Assembly: GCA_002725995.1 (NCBI GenBank)
Contig: PBRQ01000023.1
Location: 44,626 to 90,020, forward strand
Length of the DNA: 45,395 nucleotides
Reading direction: 5' to 3'
Source of the DNA: Gammaproteobacteria bacterium
GTDB lineage: Bacteria > Pseudomonadota > Gammaproteobacteria > Pseudomonadales > Azotimanducaceae
Both the position numbers and the translations under genes were made by a program. Of the stretch, positions 36,664-45,363 are shown in pieces. The notes beneath the pieces are model-generated. The model searched no databases. It was not told the origin of the DNA and was given only the letters and a program-made list of their open reading frames with translations. How positions within the stretch are numbered: position 1 is the first letter of the stretch; each line of letters opens with the position of its first letter.

Positions 36664-38079
36664 ATGATGGAAGTTCTACAAAGTATATTGGCGCTGATAG
36701 TGACCTTGTCGATTCTGGTCACTATCCACGAGTTCGGCCATTACTGGGTTGCCAGGATGTTCAACGTCCATGTGCTGCGATTCAGTGTTGGTTTCGGCAA
36801 GCCCATATACATGAAGCGCGGTCCGGCTCCCGAGTCGGTTCCTGTTCCCAGCGATCAGGAGGTTAGCACTCGCGCCAATGAACCATTGAAGGGGACGGAG
36901 TTCGCTGTAGCCGCTATTCCCCTGGGTGGTTATGTCAAGATGCTGGACGAGCGTGAAGGATTTGTGCCCGATGACCAGTTGCATCTGGCATTTAACCGAA
37001 AACCGGTTGGCCAGCGAATAGCTATTGTCGCGGCAGGCCCCATAGCCAATTTCATTCTTGCCATCGTGGCCTACTGGGTTCTGTTTTCGGTTGGTGTGGC
37101 AGGTGTTGTGCCGCTATTAGGGGATATCGACCCTGATTCCAAAGCCGGTCGCTCAGGGTTCAAGGCCGGTCAGGAAATTGTAGCTATTGATGGGCAAGAG
37201 GTAAAAACATGGTCTGACGTGAACTTGATGCTTTTCAAACGCATTGGTGAAAGTGGCACCATAGTGATCAAGGTGAAGGAAGCCAGCAGTTATGATTCGA
37301 CCCTGTACGTCGAAATTGGTGACTGGATGTCCGAAGTTGAGGAGCCCTATCCGGTTTCAGATCTTGGACTGGTGCTAAAGTATCCGGAAATTCCAGCCCG
37401 CATTGGTGCAATTGTGGCTGATGGTCGCGCAGAGCAGGCAGGTTTGCTTGCAGGCGATGAAGTGATAAGAGCAAATGGAGAGAGTGTTCCATCGTGGGTC
37501 TCCTGGGTCGGGGTTATAAGGGCTAACCCGGAAGTGCCGGTATCCCTGGAGATTTTGCGTACCAATGAGTTGATCAAGGTCACTGTGAAGCCGGCGCGAA
37601 CTGAAAGGAATGGAGAGGTGTTTGGCTTCATCGGTGCATCACGGGAAGCGATACAATTACCTGCTGAGATGCAGCGCAATGTAAGCTATCCTGTTTATTT
37701 CGCATGGATACCAGCGGTCAACAAAACTTGGGAGGTCACTGTTTTTACGCTGGCTTCCATTAAGAAGCTGATAATCGGCGCAATTTCGCCGAAGAATTTA
37801 AGTGGTCCCATCACCATAGCGCAGGTAGCACATGCGACAGCTCAATCTGGGCTTGCCAGTTTTGTTGGATTTATCGCCTTGCTTAGTATCAGCCTTGGTG
37901 TGCTAAATCTTCTTCCAATCCCGGTTTTAGATGGGGGGCACTTACTATATTATTTCATCGAGCTAGTGGCGGGTAGACCTGTACCGGAACGTATTCAGGT
38001 CTGGGGTCTGCAGATGGGTATGTTTCTCATTTTTAGTATAATGCTGCTTGCGTTCTACAATGATCTAACGAGATTATAG
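36664..38079 (+). CDS. rseP: Site-2 intramembrane metalloprotease RseP
   Basis: 471 residues (E. coli 450). Inner-membrane zinc protease that cuts the sigma-E anti-sigma factor after site-1 cleavage and clears signal peptides. The zinc motif HEFGH (His22, Glu23, His26) is in the first helix; two PDZ domains span the periplasmic part (about 140-310), and LLPIPVLDGGHLLYY gives the third ligand. Between FGK and GTEF there is a 30-residue stretch where E. coli has 9, an insertion of about 21 residues. Alternative start ATG at 36667. Confidence 0.95.
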   Translation: MMEVLQSILALIVTLSILVTIHEFGHYWVARMFNVHVLRFSVGFGKPIYMKRGPAPESVPVPSDQEVSTRANEPLKGTEFAVAAIPLGGYVKMLDEREGFVPDDQLHLAFNRKPVGQRIAIVAAGPIANFILAIVAYWVLFSVGVAGVVPLLGDIDPDSKAGRSGFKAGQEIVAIDGQEVKTWSDVNLMLFKRIGESGTIVIKVKEASSYDSTLYVEIGDWMSEVEEPYPVSDLGLVLKYPEIPARIGAIVADGRAEQAGLLAGDEVIRANGESVPSWVSWVGVIRANPEVPVSLEILRTNELIKVTVKPARTERNGEVFGFIGASREAIQLPAEMQRNVSYPVYFAWIPAVNKTWEVTVFTLASIKKLIIGAISPKNLSGPITIAQVAHATAQSGLASFVGFIALLSISLGVLNLLPIPVLDGGHLLYYFIELVAGRPVPERIQVWGLQMGMFLIFSIMLLAFYNDLTRL

Positions 38080-38101
38080 AGTCTTACTGTTGTTATTTAT
38101 G

Positions 38102-40441
38102 ATGCGTTTAAGAATTAGTTTGTTCCCACAGATTATGATGGGGGCTGTTATATGCCTTTGCTCCCTGCAAACCCATGGTTTTGTGATTTCAGATGTCCGT
38201 GTTGAAGGTTTGCAAAGAGTTTCCGCGGGAACCGTATTTGGAGCAATCCCATTTAATGTTGGTGATGATATCGATGAGGTTGATCTGCGCCTGATTGTCC
38301 GTGCCCTGTTTAAGACTGAATCATTTGATGATGTACAGGTGGGTCGTGACGAAAATATTCTGGTGATTCTCGTCAAGGAGAGGCCCTCAATTGATGAGAT
38401 TGAATTTGAGGGAAATAAGGCCATCAAGTCGGATGCGTTGCTTGAGGGGCTGGCCGGTTCCGGGTTAGCGCAAGGGCAGATATTCAAGAAAGTCACGTTA
38501 GAGCATATGACCTCCGACCTGGAGCGCCAGTATGTAAGCCAGGGTCGTTATGATGCGAAGATTAGAGCAGAGGTCGAAGATCTCCCCCGCAACAGGGTAG
38601 CGATTAAAGTATTTGTCGATGAAGGCAATGTCTCCGGCATCAGGCATATCAACATAATTGGCAACACGCTTTTTGATGATGAAACGCTTGTTGAGATGAT
38701 GGAACTGAAACTGCCAGGCTTGTTTTCTTTCTACACTAAAGATGATCAATATTCTCGTGAAAAGCTAAAGGGTGACCTGGAGAAACTTGAGTCCTGGTAT
38801 CTTGACCGGGGTTATTTGAATTTTGTTGTTGATTCAACACAGGTCTCCATTGCGCCGAATATGGAAGACATATACATCACCATCAATGTTATCGAAGGTG
38901 AGCAGTTCAAAATCTCTGATGTGGAGATAGCGGGTGAATTACACGATGTGCCAGAAGCTTCAATTCGCGCGCTGGTGTTGACTCGCAAGGATCAGATATT
39001 TTCAAGGAAATTGATGACCACATCTGAAGAGCGCATCGAGAGAATTCTGGGAAATTCAGGATATACCTTTGCCAGTGCGACAGGCCAACCTGTCCTTGAT
39101 GAGAGTGGTGATACGGTTACGGTCAAGTTTTTTGTCGATGCTGGGAAAAGAGCCTATGTGAGGCGCATTAGCTTCCGTGGAAACACCATGACCCAGGACG
39201 AGGTGTTGCGGCGTGAAATGCGTCAGATGGAAGGGGGGTGGGCATCTAATGCCGCCATCGAGGTGTCCAAGGTTCGTCTTGAGCGATTGGGCTTTTTCAA
39301 GGAAGTTAATGTAGAAACGCCGTCGGTGCCGAGTAGTGACGATCAAATTGATATTAATTATTCTGTGGAAGAACAGCCCTCCGGATCAATCTCCGCGACC
39401 TTGGGGTACGCCCAGTACTCGGGACTCATATTGGGGTTGTCATACCAGGAATCCAATGTTTTTGGGTCCGGCAACAGCGTAGGGATAGGTGTTAATCGCA
39501 GCAGTTATCAGACTGCGTATAACTTGTCGTTTTTTGACCCTTATTACACTGTCGATGGAGTAAGTCGCGGTTATTCCCTGTTTTTTCGAAGCAGTGACTT
39601 TGATGAGCGAAATATTGCTCGGTTTTCAACAGATTCCGTCGGTGGTTCTGTCAATTTTGGATATCCCATCAGCGAGGTTTCAAGGATCAGTTTTAGTGTT
39701 GGGTTTGAGAGTACCAGTATTAAGGAAGGCATTTTTCCGGCCCAGGAGATTTCGCAGTTCCTCGACGCGGAAGGCAAGGATTTTGACCTGATAAACGTTT
39801 CTGCGTCCTACAGCATGTCTGCCCTCAATAGAGGGCTCCTGCCAACGGCAGGGAAGTCCCAGAGCCTGTCCTTTGAAATGACCATTCCTGGCAGCGAGTT
39901 GGAATTCTACCGTTTGAATTACAGCGGACAGATATTCTTCCCCTTAACCAGGCTGTTCACCCTGCGTCTTCGAACAGATCTGGGCTACGGTGGGGTATTC
40001 GGTGGAACCGAGACATTCCCGTTCTATAAGCACTTCTTTGCCGGCGGAATGGGCTCGGTACGTGGGTACGAAAATAGCACATTGGGTCCCAGAACTACGC
40101 CATCACCCCTTGACAATTTCGGTGAGCCTGACCCAATAGGCGGTAACGTGCTTATTGAAACGAGCGCAGAAATCCTGTTCCCGTTACCCTTCGTCAAGGA
40201 CCAGCGGCAGTTGAAGTCTGCTTTGTTTGTTGATGCAGGGAATGTTTTCAATACTAACTGCCCAGATATCAGTGCCTATTGTCTGGATCTGAGCGAAGGT
40301 GAACTGCGTTACAGTGCTGGGTTTGCGATAACTTGGATTACCGGATTTGCTCCTATCAGCTTCGCTATCTCTGTGCCCTTCAATGAGAAACCTGGGGATG
40401 AGAAAGAATCATTCCAGTTTGAATTGGGACGAACTTTTTAA
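38102..40441 (+). CDS. bamA: Outer-membrane protein assembly factor BamA
   Basis: 779 residues from ATG 38102 (TTG 38090 and ATG 38099 are alternatives). A signal peptide (about 1-27, ending near LQTHG) precedes five POTRA domains (about 28-425) and a 16-strand barrel. The lid-lock region shows GGMGSVRGYENSTLGPR, with the conserved VRGY motif, and the C-terminus ends in Phe (FELGRTF), as needed for barrel insertion. Core of the BAM complex. Follows rseP by 22 nt. Confidence 0.96.
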   Translation: MRLRISLFPQIMMGAVICLCSLQTHGFVISDVRVEGLQRVSAGTVFGAIPFNVGDDIDEVDLRLIVRALFKTESFDDVQVGRDENILVILVKERPSIDEIEFEGNKAIKSDALLEGLAGSGLAQGQIFKKVTLEHMTSDLERQYVSQGRYDAKIRAEVEDLPRNRVAIKVFVDEGNVSGIRHINIIGNTLFDDETLVEMMELKLPGLFSFYTKDDQYSREKLKGDLEKLESWYLDRGYLNFVVDSTQVSIAPNMEDIYITINVIEGEQFKISDVEIAGELHDVPEASIRALVLTRKDQIFSRKLMTTSEERIERILGNSGYTFASATGQPVLDESGDTVTVKFFVDAGKRAYVRRISFRGNTMTQDEVLRREMRQMEGGWASNAAIEVSKVRLERLGFFKEVNVETPSVPSSDDQIDINYSVEEQPSGSISATLGYAQYSGLILGLSYQESNVFGSGNSVGIGVNRSSYQTAYNLSFFDPYYTVDGVSRGYSLFFRSSDFDERNIARFSTDSVGGSVNFGYPISEVSRISFSVGFESTSIKEGIFPAQEISQFLDAEGKDFDLINVSASYSMSALNRGLLPTAGKSQSLSFEMTIPGSELEFYRLNYSGQIFFPLTRLFTLRLRTDLGYGGVFGGTETFPFYKHFFAGGMGSVRGYENSTLGPRTTPSPLDNFGEPDPIGGNVLIETSAEILFPLPFVKDQRQLKSALFVDAGNVFNTNCPDISAYCLDLSEGELRYSAGFAITWITGFAPISFAISVPFNEKPGDEKESFQFELGRTF

Positions 40442-40456
40442 GTTGTGCCATCCAAA
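40431..40456 (+). promoter_or_regulatory. Candidate sigma-E-type promoter for skp
   Basis: GAACTT (40431-40436), at the bamA stop, is followed 15 nt later by CCAAA (40452-40456), resembling the sigma-E GGAACTT/TCAAA pattern. skp has sigma-E control in E. coli. A perfect TATAAT at 40501-40506 with a poor -35 is a competing candidate. Confidence 0.25.
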
Positions 40457-40561
40457 CGACGTTGAATCATGCGGGTGGATGTGTAAGTATCTGCGCCCAC
40501 TATAATTGCTGGCTGATTTGCTGGCAGGCTCGATCAAAGTTATTTGTTTAAGGAGAAAATT

Positions 40562-41092
40562 ATGCAAATAAAACAACGTATACTGGCTGTCCTGGCATTT
40601 GGCATATTTGCTTTTACGTCACAGGTTGTCACCGCAGAGGTAAAGATAGCCGTTGTTGATGTGCAACGTGCCATTCTGAATTCTGAACAGGCAAAAGTAC
40701 TTTTGGGGCAGATTCAGGAAGAATTCAAGGCGGATGAAGGCAAGATCAGCAAGATACAGAGCGAAGCTGCTGCCTTGCTGGAACGCTTGCAGAAAGATGC
40801 TGACGTGATGAGTGAAGCTGAAAAGCGTCGAATACAGCAGGAAATTGAGTCCTACAACAACGACTTCCAATACGAGAGACAGAAGCTGCAAAAAGCGATT
40901 AACACTCGTCAGACCGAACTCTTTTCTGGGACTGAGGCTAAGATCCAGCAGGCTATTGAGGATCTCGTCAGGAAAAATGATTATGACCTTATTCTGCCAA
41001 GAGGAGCCGCCCTGTATGCAGGTGATCTCTACGATATTACTCGCAAGGTTACCGAGATGCTCAATGAGCAGGAAAACACGCCAGCGCAATAG
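40562..41092 (+). CDS. skp: Periplasmic chaperone Skp/OmpH
   Basis: 176 residues. Signal peptide of about 24 residues ending near SQVVTAE, then the beta core VKIAVVDVQRAILNS and a long coiled-coil (about 55-130, rich in Glu, Lys and Gln) forming the tentacles of the trimer. Holds unfolded outer-membrane proteins for BamA. Start ATG 40562 is set by AAGGAG at 40550-40555; a TTG at 40544 is less likely. Confidence 0.94.
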   Translation: MQIKQRILAVLAFGIFAFTSQVVTAEVKIAVVDVQRAILNSEQAKVLLGQIQEEFKADEGKISKIQSEAAALLERLQKDADVMSEAEKRRIQQEIESYNNDFQYERQKLQKAINTRQTELFSGTEAKIQQAIEDLVRKNDYDLILPRGAALYAGDLYDITRKVTEMLNEQENTPAQ

Positions 41093-41101
41093 CGGCTAAC
41101 C

Positions 41102-42124
41102 TTGTTGAAAATATCGCTTGGGGAGATTGCCGATCAATTTGATCTAGAACTCAAAGGGGATGCATCCGTTGAGATTAGTGGCATTGCCAGCTTAGTGGAT
41201 GCTGCTCCCGGCGAACTCGCTTTCCTGTTTCACTCCTCGTACAAAAATCAATTGAAGACCTCAAACGCTTCGGCAATCGTGTTGCGAGGGGTAGATAGCG
41301 TTGATTGCACTATTCCGGTTTTGATTTCAGATCAGCCCAGGCTCGCATGGGCGAGGATAGCTGCATTTTTCGATCCTGCTCCCAGGCACAAGGTCGGTAT
41401 CCATGAAACCGCCGTGATAAGTGAGAACTGCACGCTGGGTGCTGGCATTTCTATCGGTGCCCACGTCGTGATCGAGGATGGTGCGAAGTTATCCGATGGA
41501 GTTTGTATTGATGCCGGATGTTTTATAGGTGAAAGGGTTAGCATTGGAGAGGGTACGAGGCTTCATGCCAATGTCACGATCTACCATGATGTGCAGCTGG
41601 GGTATGATTGCATAGTGCATAGCGCGACCGTCCTCGGTGCAGATGGATTTGGTTTTGAATATGACAAAAGTACCGCTTCGCTGGTCAAGATAGCTCAGGT
41701 ATTTGCTGTAATAATAGGAGATAAGGTTGAGATTGGAGCCGGCTCGACTATTGACCGAGGCGCCCTGAATCACACCAGGATTGGCGATGGAGTAAAAATA
41801 GACAACCAGGTGCAGGTAGGTCATGGTACGTCAGTCGGTAGTCACACCGCTATTTCGGGTTGTACAGCGATTGCCGGCAGCACGCGAATAGGTTCGTATT
41901 GCCTGATTGGCGGCGGCGTAGGAATCATTGATAATATAGAGATCGTAGATCAGGTTGAAATCACCGCCATGAGCCTTGTAAGTCAGTCCATCACGGAGAA
42001 AGGGCGTTTTTCATCAGGAACTGGTTTGATGCCGGGTAGTGATTGGAAGAGAAGTATTGTTGGATTTCGCAAGCTCCCAGAGCTAATTAAACGTTTGCGG
42101 AGACTGGAGAAGAAAGCTAACTAG
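41102..42124 (+). CDS. lpxD: UDP-3-O-acylglucosamine N-acyltransferase LpxD
   Basis: 340 residues (E. coli 341). Third committed step of lipid A synthesis: adds the N-linked hydroxyacyl chain from acyl-ACP. The N-terminal uridine-binding domain (FHSSYKNQL, SAIVLRG) is followed by hexapeptide repeats of a left-handed beta-helix and the catalytic region around VLGADGFGFEYD, with INHTRIG-type and QVGHG signatures. Start TTG at 41102; a second TTG follows directly. Short gap of 9 nt after skp. Confidence 0.95.
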   Translation: MLKISLGEIADQFDLELKGDASVEISGIASLVDAAPGELAFLFHSSYKNQLKTSNASAIVLRGVDSVDCTIPVLISDQPRLAWARIAAFFDPAPRHKVGIHETAVISENCTLGAGISIGAHVVIEDGAKLSDGVCIDAGCFIGERVSIGEGTRLHANVTIYHDVQLGYDCIVHSATVLGADGFGFEYDKSTASLVKIAQVFAVIIGDKVEIGAGSTIDRGALNHTRIGDGVKIDNQVQVGHGTSVGSHTAISGCTAIAGSTRIGSYCLIGGGVGIIDNIEIVDQVEITAMSLVSQSITEKGRFSSGTGLMPGSDWKRSIVGFRKLPELIKRLRRLEKKAN

Positions 42125-42154
42125 CCCCCATTACGCATCTAGTAAGAGAAGGTC

Positions 42155-42592
42155 ATGGAAGTAACAGAGATACACGAATACCTCCCCCACAGATATCCAT
42201 TCCTGTTCATTGATCGTGTGATTGAGTTCGAAGCTAACAAACATATTGTTGCGCTAAAAAATGTCTCGGTAAATGAGCAGGTGTTTAATGGTCACTTCCC
42301 AGGCAATCCGATTTTTCCAGGTGTGTACATCGTGGAGGCTTTGGCGCAGGCGTCAGGTATCCTGGCCTTCAAGAGCAAAAATAGAACCCTTAATGATGGC
42401 TACGTATACTATCTCGCAGGTACGGACAAAACAAAATTCAAACGGTCGGTTGCTCCGGGTGACCAATTACGCCTCGAAGTTGAAATGGTAAGGATAAGAA
42501 GTCACTGGATGAAGGCATCGGGTAAGGCTTATGTAGAAGATCAGCTTGTATGCTCAACGCTGATGACTTGTGTAGAGCAAAAGGTCTCCTGA
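42155..42592 (+). CDS. fabZ: 3-hydroxyacyl-ACP dehydratase FabZ
   Basis: 145 residues. Hot-dog fold dehydratase of fatty-acid elongation. Catalytic pair His47 (NGHFPGNPIFPG) and Glu61 (VEALAQASG); substrate tunnel region HRYPFLFIDRV. In most gammaproteobacteria lpxA follows directly; here lpxB begins 6 nt after the stop. Confidence 0.97.
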   Translation: MEVTEIHEYLPHRYPFLFIDRVIEFEANKHIVALKNVSVNEQVFNGHFPGNPIFPGVYIVEALAQASGILAFKSKNRTLNDGYVYYLAGTDKTKFKRSVAPGDQLRLEVEMVRIRSHWMKASGKAYVEDQLVCSTLMTCVEQKVS

Positions 42593-42598
42593 TACCAG

Positions 42599-43795
42599 AT
42601 GGCCAATTCCTACCCGGCCGAGAAAAAACCAGTAACTTTCGGCCTCGTTGCTGGAGAAGCCTCGGGGGACAATTTGGGCGCTCCCCTTATCCGGGAATTG
42701 AAACGATATTATCCAGATGCCCATTTCGTGGGTGTTGGCGGTCCGGCAATGATTGCTGAAGGAATGGACTCCTGGTTCGACATGGACCGGCTGTCGGTTA
42801 ACGGCTTTATTGATCCAATAAAGCGTCTTCCAGAGTTGCTGAATATACTCCTGACAGTCAGGTCCAGGTTATTGAAAACTCCCCCCATCTGTTTCGTTGG
42901 TATAGATTTCAACTTCTTTAATCTTTTGCTTGAAGGAATGCTGAAAAGGCAGGGGATTCGGACGGTGCACTACGTATCGCCTACCGTTTGGGCATGGCGC
43001 CCTGGGCGTATAAAGGCGATTGCGCGGAATGTTGATTTGATGCTCACGCTTTACCCCTTTGAAACAGATGTCTACGTAGAAAATGGAATTGATGTTGCGT
43101 TTGTTGGTCACCCAAAGGCGTACGATATTGAATTGCATGATGGATCAGACAAGAAAGCTGCAGCAAGACAAATGTTGGCATATGGAGATGAAGACCCTAT
43201 CGTCGCTATCCTGCCGGGCAGCCGTAGGAGTGAGGTAGCCTATTCCGGACCGGATTTTTTAGCCGCCGCCGGTCTGATAAAGAATGTTGTGCCAGGTTGT
43301 AGATTCCTCGTGGCTGCTGCCAATGATCATCTGGCGAGCAAGATTAACGGCCTGTTACTGGAAAGTGGCCATGAATTGGATATCAAGGTGGTAGTAGGGC
43401 AGTCAAGGGAGGTGTTGACGGCTGCCGACGTGGTTTTGGTGAACTCCGGTACAGCGACCCTGGAAGCAATGTTGTTGAAGAAGCCCATGGTCATGTCCTA
43501 TCGGTTGGGTTCTGCCACCTATGCCATTGTTTCAAGGCTGGTTAAAACCAAATATTTTGCCCTGCCAAATATCCTTGCCGGGCATGAGCTGGTTCCGGAA
43601 CTGATTCAGGAGGATGCAACGCCAGAAGCCCTTTGCAAAGCCGTTTTGGCTCTGTTCGACCCGCAAACACGCGATTCGCTGGTCAGTAAATTCACCACTA
43701 TTCATCGGCAGCTGCGAGTTGAAAAACATGAGGCTGCCAAGGCGATTCAGATTCTTTGTGGAGAGCACCCTGGAGGTGGCGATGTATCGGCGTGA
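42599..43795 (+). CDS. lpxB: Lipid-A-disaccharide synthase LpxB
   Basis: 398 residues (E. coli 382). GT-B glycosyltransferase (family GT19) that joins UDP-2,3-diacylglucosamine to lipid X at the inner membrane. Motifs: [61 protein letters not shown] and [21 protein letters not shown]. An N-terminal extension of about 10 residues ([11 protein letters not shown]) precedes the core. The 3' end overlaps rnhB by 14 nt. Confidence 0.96.
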   Translation: MANSYPAEKKPVTFGLVAGEASGDNLGAPLIRELKRYYPDAHFVGVGGPAMIAEGMDSWFDMDRLSVNGFIDPIKRLPELLNILLTVRSRLLKTPPICFVGIDFNFFNLLLEGMLKRQGIRTVHYVSPTVWAWRPGRIKAIARNVDLMLTLYPFETDVYVENGIDVAFVGHPKAYDIELHDGSDKKAAARQMLAYGDEDPIVAILPGSRRSEVAYSGPDFLAAAGLIKNVVPGCRFLVAAANDHLASKINGLLLESGHELDIKVVVGQSREVLTAADVVLVNSGTATLEAMLLKKPMVMSYRLGSATYAIVSRLVKTKYFALPNILAGHELVPELIQEDATPEALCKAVLALFDPQTRDSLVSKFTTIHRQLRVEKHEAAKAIQILCGEHPGGGDVSA

Positions 43796-44354
43796 GCATC
43801 TTGCTGGTGTGGATGAGGTTGGTCGCGGCCCACTGGCGGGCGCTGTATTCGCCGCCGCAGTTATCCTGGACCCTTTTGGGTACATTGAAGGGTTGCAGGA
43901 TTCGAAACGACTGACGACAAAACGCAGGGAAGCACTGGATCCGATTATTAGAGAGCAGGCTATTGCCTACAGCATTGGCCGGGCAGATGTAGCCGAGATT
44001 GACGAAATAAATATACTGCAGGCAACCTTCAGAGCAATGCAGCGTGCAGTAAAAGGTTTATCAGTTCAGGCTGATTTTGTACTGGTGGATGGTAACCGTA
44101 TCCCTGAATTTGGATGTGACTCAGAATGGGTGATTAAGGGAGATGCCAAGGTTGATGCCATCAAGGCGGCTTCCATCATTGCCAAGGTTGCAAGGGACAG
44201 GGAAATGGTTGAGCTGGATAAGGCCTATCCTGAATATGGTTTGGCGAAGCACAAGGGGTATGGCACGGCCTATCATCTGCAGGCGCTAAAAATACACGGC
44301 CCGAGCCCGGTGCATAGAATGTCATTCGCACCATGTAGGCAGTCAGGCTCGTGA
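43782..44354 (+). CDS. rnhB: Ribonuclease HII
   Basis: 190 residues (E. coli 198). Removes ribonucleotides and RNA from RNA/DNA hybrids. Acidic metal residues lie in [14 protein letters not shown] (Asp, Glu), LVDGNRIP (Asp) and [17 protein letters not shown] (Asp). Start ATG 43782 is preceded by GGAGG at 43772-43776 within lpxB, giving coupled translation; the same frame is open further upstream but only as lpxB shadow. dnaE, its usual follower, is absent. Confidence 0.96.
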   Translation: MYRREHLAGVDEVGRGPLAGAVFAAAVILDPFGYIEGLQDSKRLTTKRREALDPIIREQAIAYSIGRADVAEIDEINILQATFRAMQRAVKGLSVQADFVLVDGNRIPEFGCDSEWVIKGDAKVDAIKAASIIAKVARDREMVELDKAYPEYGLAKHKGYGTAYHLQALKIHGPSPVHRMSFAPCRQSGS

Positions 44355-44775
44355 TCCCTGGGATAACCAATCCCGGGAGCAATTTTCCAGGTTATTTTTT
44401 CCGGCTGACGTCACAAACTTTAACAGGACCAATGCTTCTTCAGGGTCCGTTCTACCGATTGGTGAAGAAGAATAGGTAGAAGAGATTATGCTTTCTGATC
44501 CTGTGACGACGAATTCCGTTGGCTGCATGAAATTTCTTTTCTCATCCCAGAAGGAACCCAATTTGTTTCCCGTGTCACGTTCAACTCCCCATGCGACTGG
44601 AAAGGACAGGTTTTTATCCACCTCCAACGCATTTTCGAGGGGGTCACCAGTGGCCGCGGTAGAACAGAATAATTGCAAAGTCAGATTCGATGTCTGATGG
44701 TAGTAAGATTGAATCACTGTCACCAACTTTCGGGGTAAAGTCTGGAAGCGTAGCGCCCCCGCTTAGTAGAGCCAT
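44343..44775 (-). pseudogene. Decayed AhpC/TSA peroxiredoxin-like gene
   Basis: Two peroxiredoxin-like fragments lie in different frames. From ATG 44775 the first reads 43 codons with ATLPDFTPKVGDSDSI, SDFAIILFYRGHW and then TGA (44646-44644), exactly where the peroxidatic Cys of RGxWCP should be. The second, shifted by +1, continues from about 44650 with ENALEVDKNLSFPVAWGVE, KRNFMQPTEFVV and SSTYSSSPIGRTDPEEAL, a typical C-terminal half, ending at 44343. The central region with the CxxC-type motif, perhaps 35-40 residues by comparison with the family, is missing. Such proteins reduce peroxides through a redoxin fold. I infer an internal deletion plus frameshift and loss of function. The 3' end overlaps rnhB by 12 bp. 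Confidence 0.75.
44357..44380 (+). terminator. Possible weak terminator after rnhB
   Basis: CCTGGGAT and ATCCCGGG form an 8-bp stem with one G-T wobble around a 5-nt loop, right after the rnhB stop, followed by AGCAATTTT. The T-run is short and offset. It falls within the end of the peroxiredoxin remnant on the other strand. Confidence 0.35.
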
Positions 44776-44865
44776 TACTTGCTTACCTTCAGTTTTGTTT
44801 ATATTTCGGACATCTATTCATTTACTGGTCCTTTCGCTCTCTGGCCGGCTCACTCTTCAAATATT

Positions 44866-45363
44866 TCAATCTAGCAGGTTTCTCGCCATTCTCTTTGCAT
44901 CGTCCAGCATGGAGAATTCACCCGCGGCCAGGTCCTCGATAAAGGCCAGCTGTCTGTTGTTTGCCAGGTGCACTCTTACCCTTGCCCTTACTCTTTCAGC
45001 CGAAGGGGGTTTGGGAATATAGTCAACAGCACCTGCATTGAGGCCTACCTGTTCATTGTGTTTGTCATCCATGGAGGTAATAAATATTGCTGGAATTTTC
45101 TCGGTTTCAGGGTCTGACTTGAGGATTTTACATGCCTCAACGCCGGTCATGCTGGGCATCAGGTTGTCCATCAGTATTAGATCAGGTAATTGATTTTTGG
45201 CTACTTCTATTGCCCGTCCGCCATCTGTTGCAACGCACACGGTAAACTCTGGCTGCAGCATATTTGTCATGATGCGGATGACGGTTACCTGATCATCGAC
45301 TACCAGTATGAGAGGCTTTTCCCTTTCTTCCACGGGAAATTTCCTGAGCTGAATCGTTTGCAT
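44866..45363 (-). CDS. Receiver-only response regulator
   Basis: 165 residues. One REC domain at about 17-135: Asp23/Asp24 in VVDDQ, phosphoacceptor Asp66 in LILMDNLMPSMTG, Thr96 in IFITSMDD and Lys118 in DYIPKPP. It ends with RVRARVRVHLANNRQLAFIEDLAAG and a short helix. That linker type usually leads to a GGDEF or HD-GYP output domain, but here the protein stops after about 30 more residues. A CheY-like phosphorelay partner is likely. Start ATG at 45363; its upstream neighbour lies outside the window. Confidence 0.88.
   Translation of the reverse strand: MQTIQLRKFPVEEREKPLILVVDDQVTVIRIMTNMLQPEFTVCVATDGGRAIEVAKNQLPDLILMDNLMPSMTGVEACKILKSDPETEKIPAIFITSMDDKHNEQVGLNAGAVDYIPKPPSAERVRARVRVHLANNRQLAFIEDLAAGEFSMLDDAKRMARNLLD

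Noticed and set aside
44643-44660. In-frame TGA at the peroxidatic-cysteine position, as in a selenocysteine peroxiredoxin
   Set aside because: After the TGA the frame closes within about 11 codons and does not resemble the family, while the C-terminal half continues in another frame. The nearby imperfect stem lacks a convincing SECIS loop. Deletion with frameshift explains it better.
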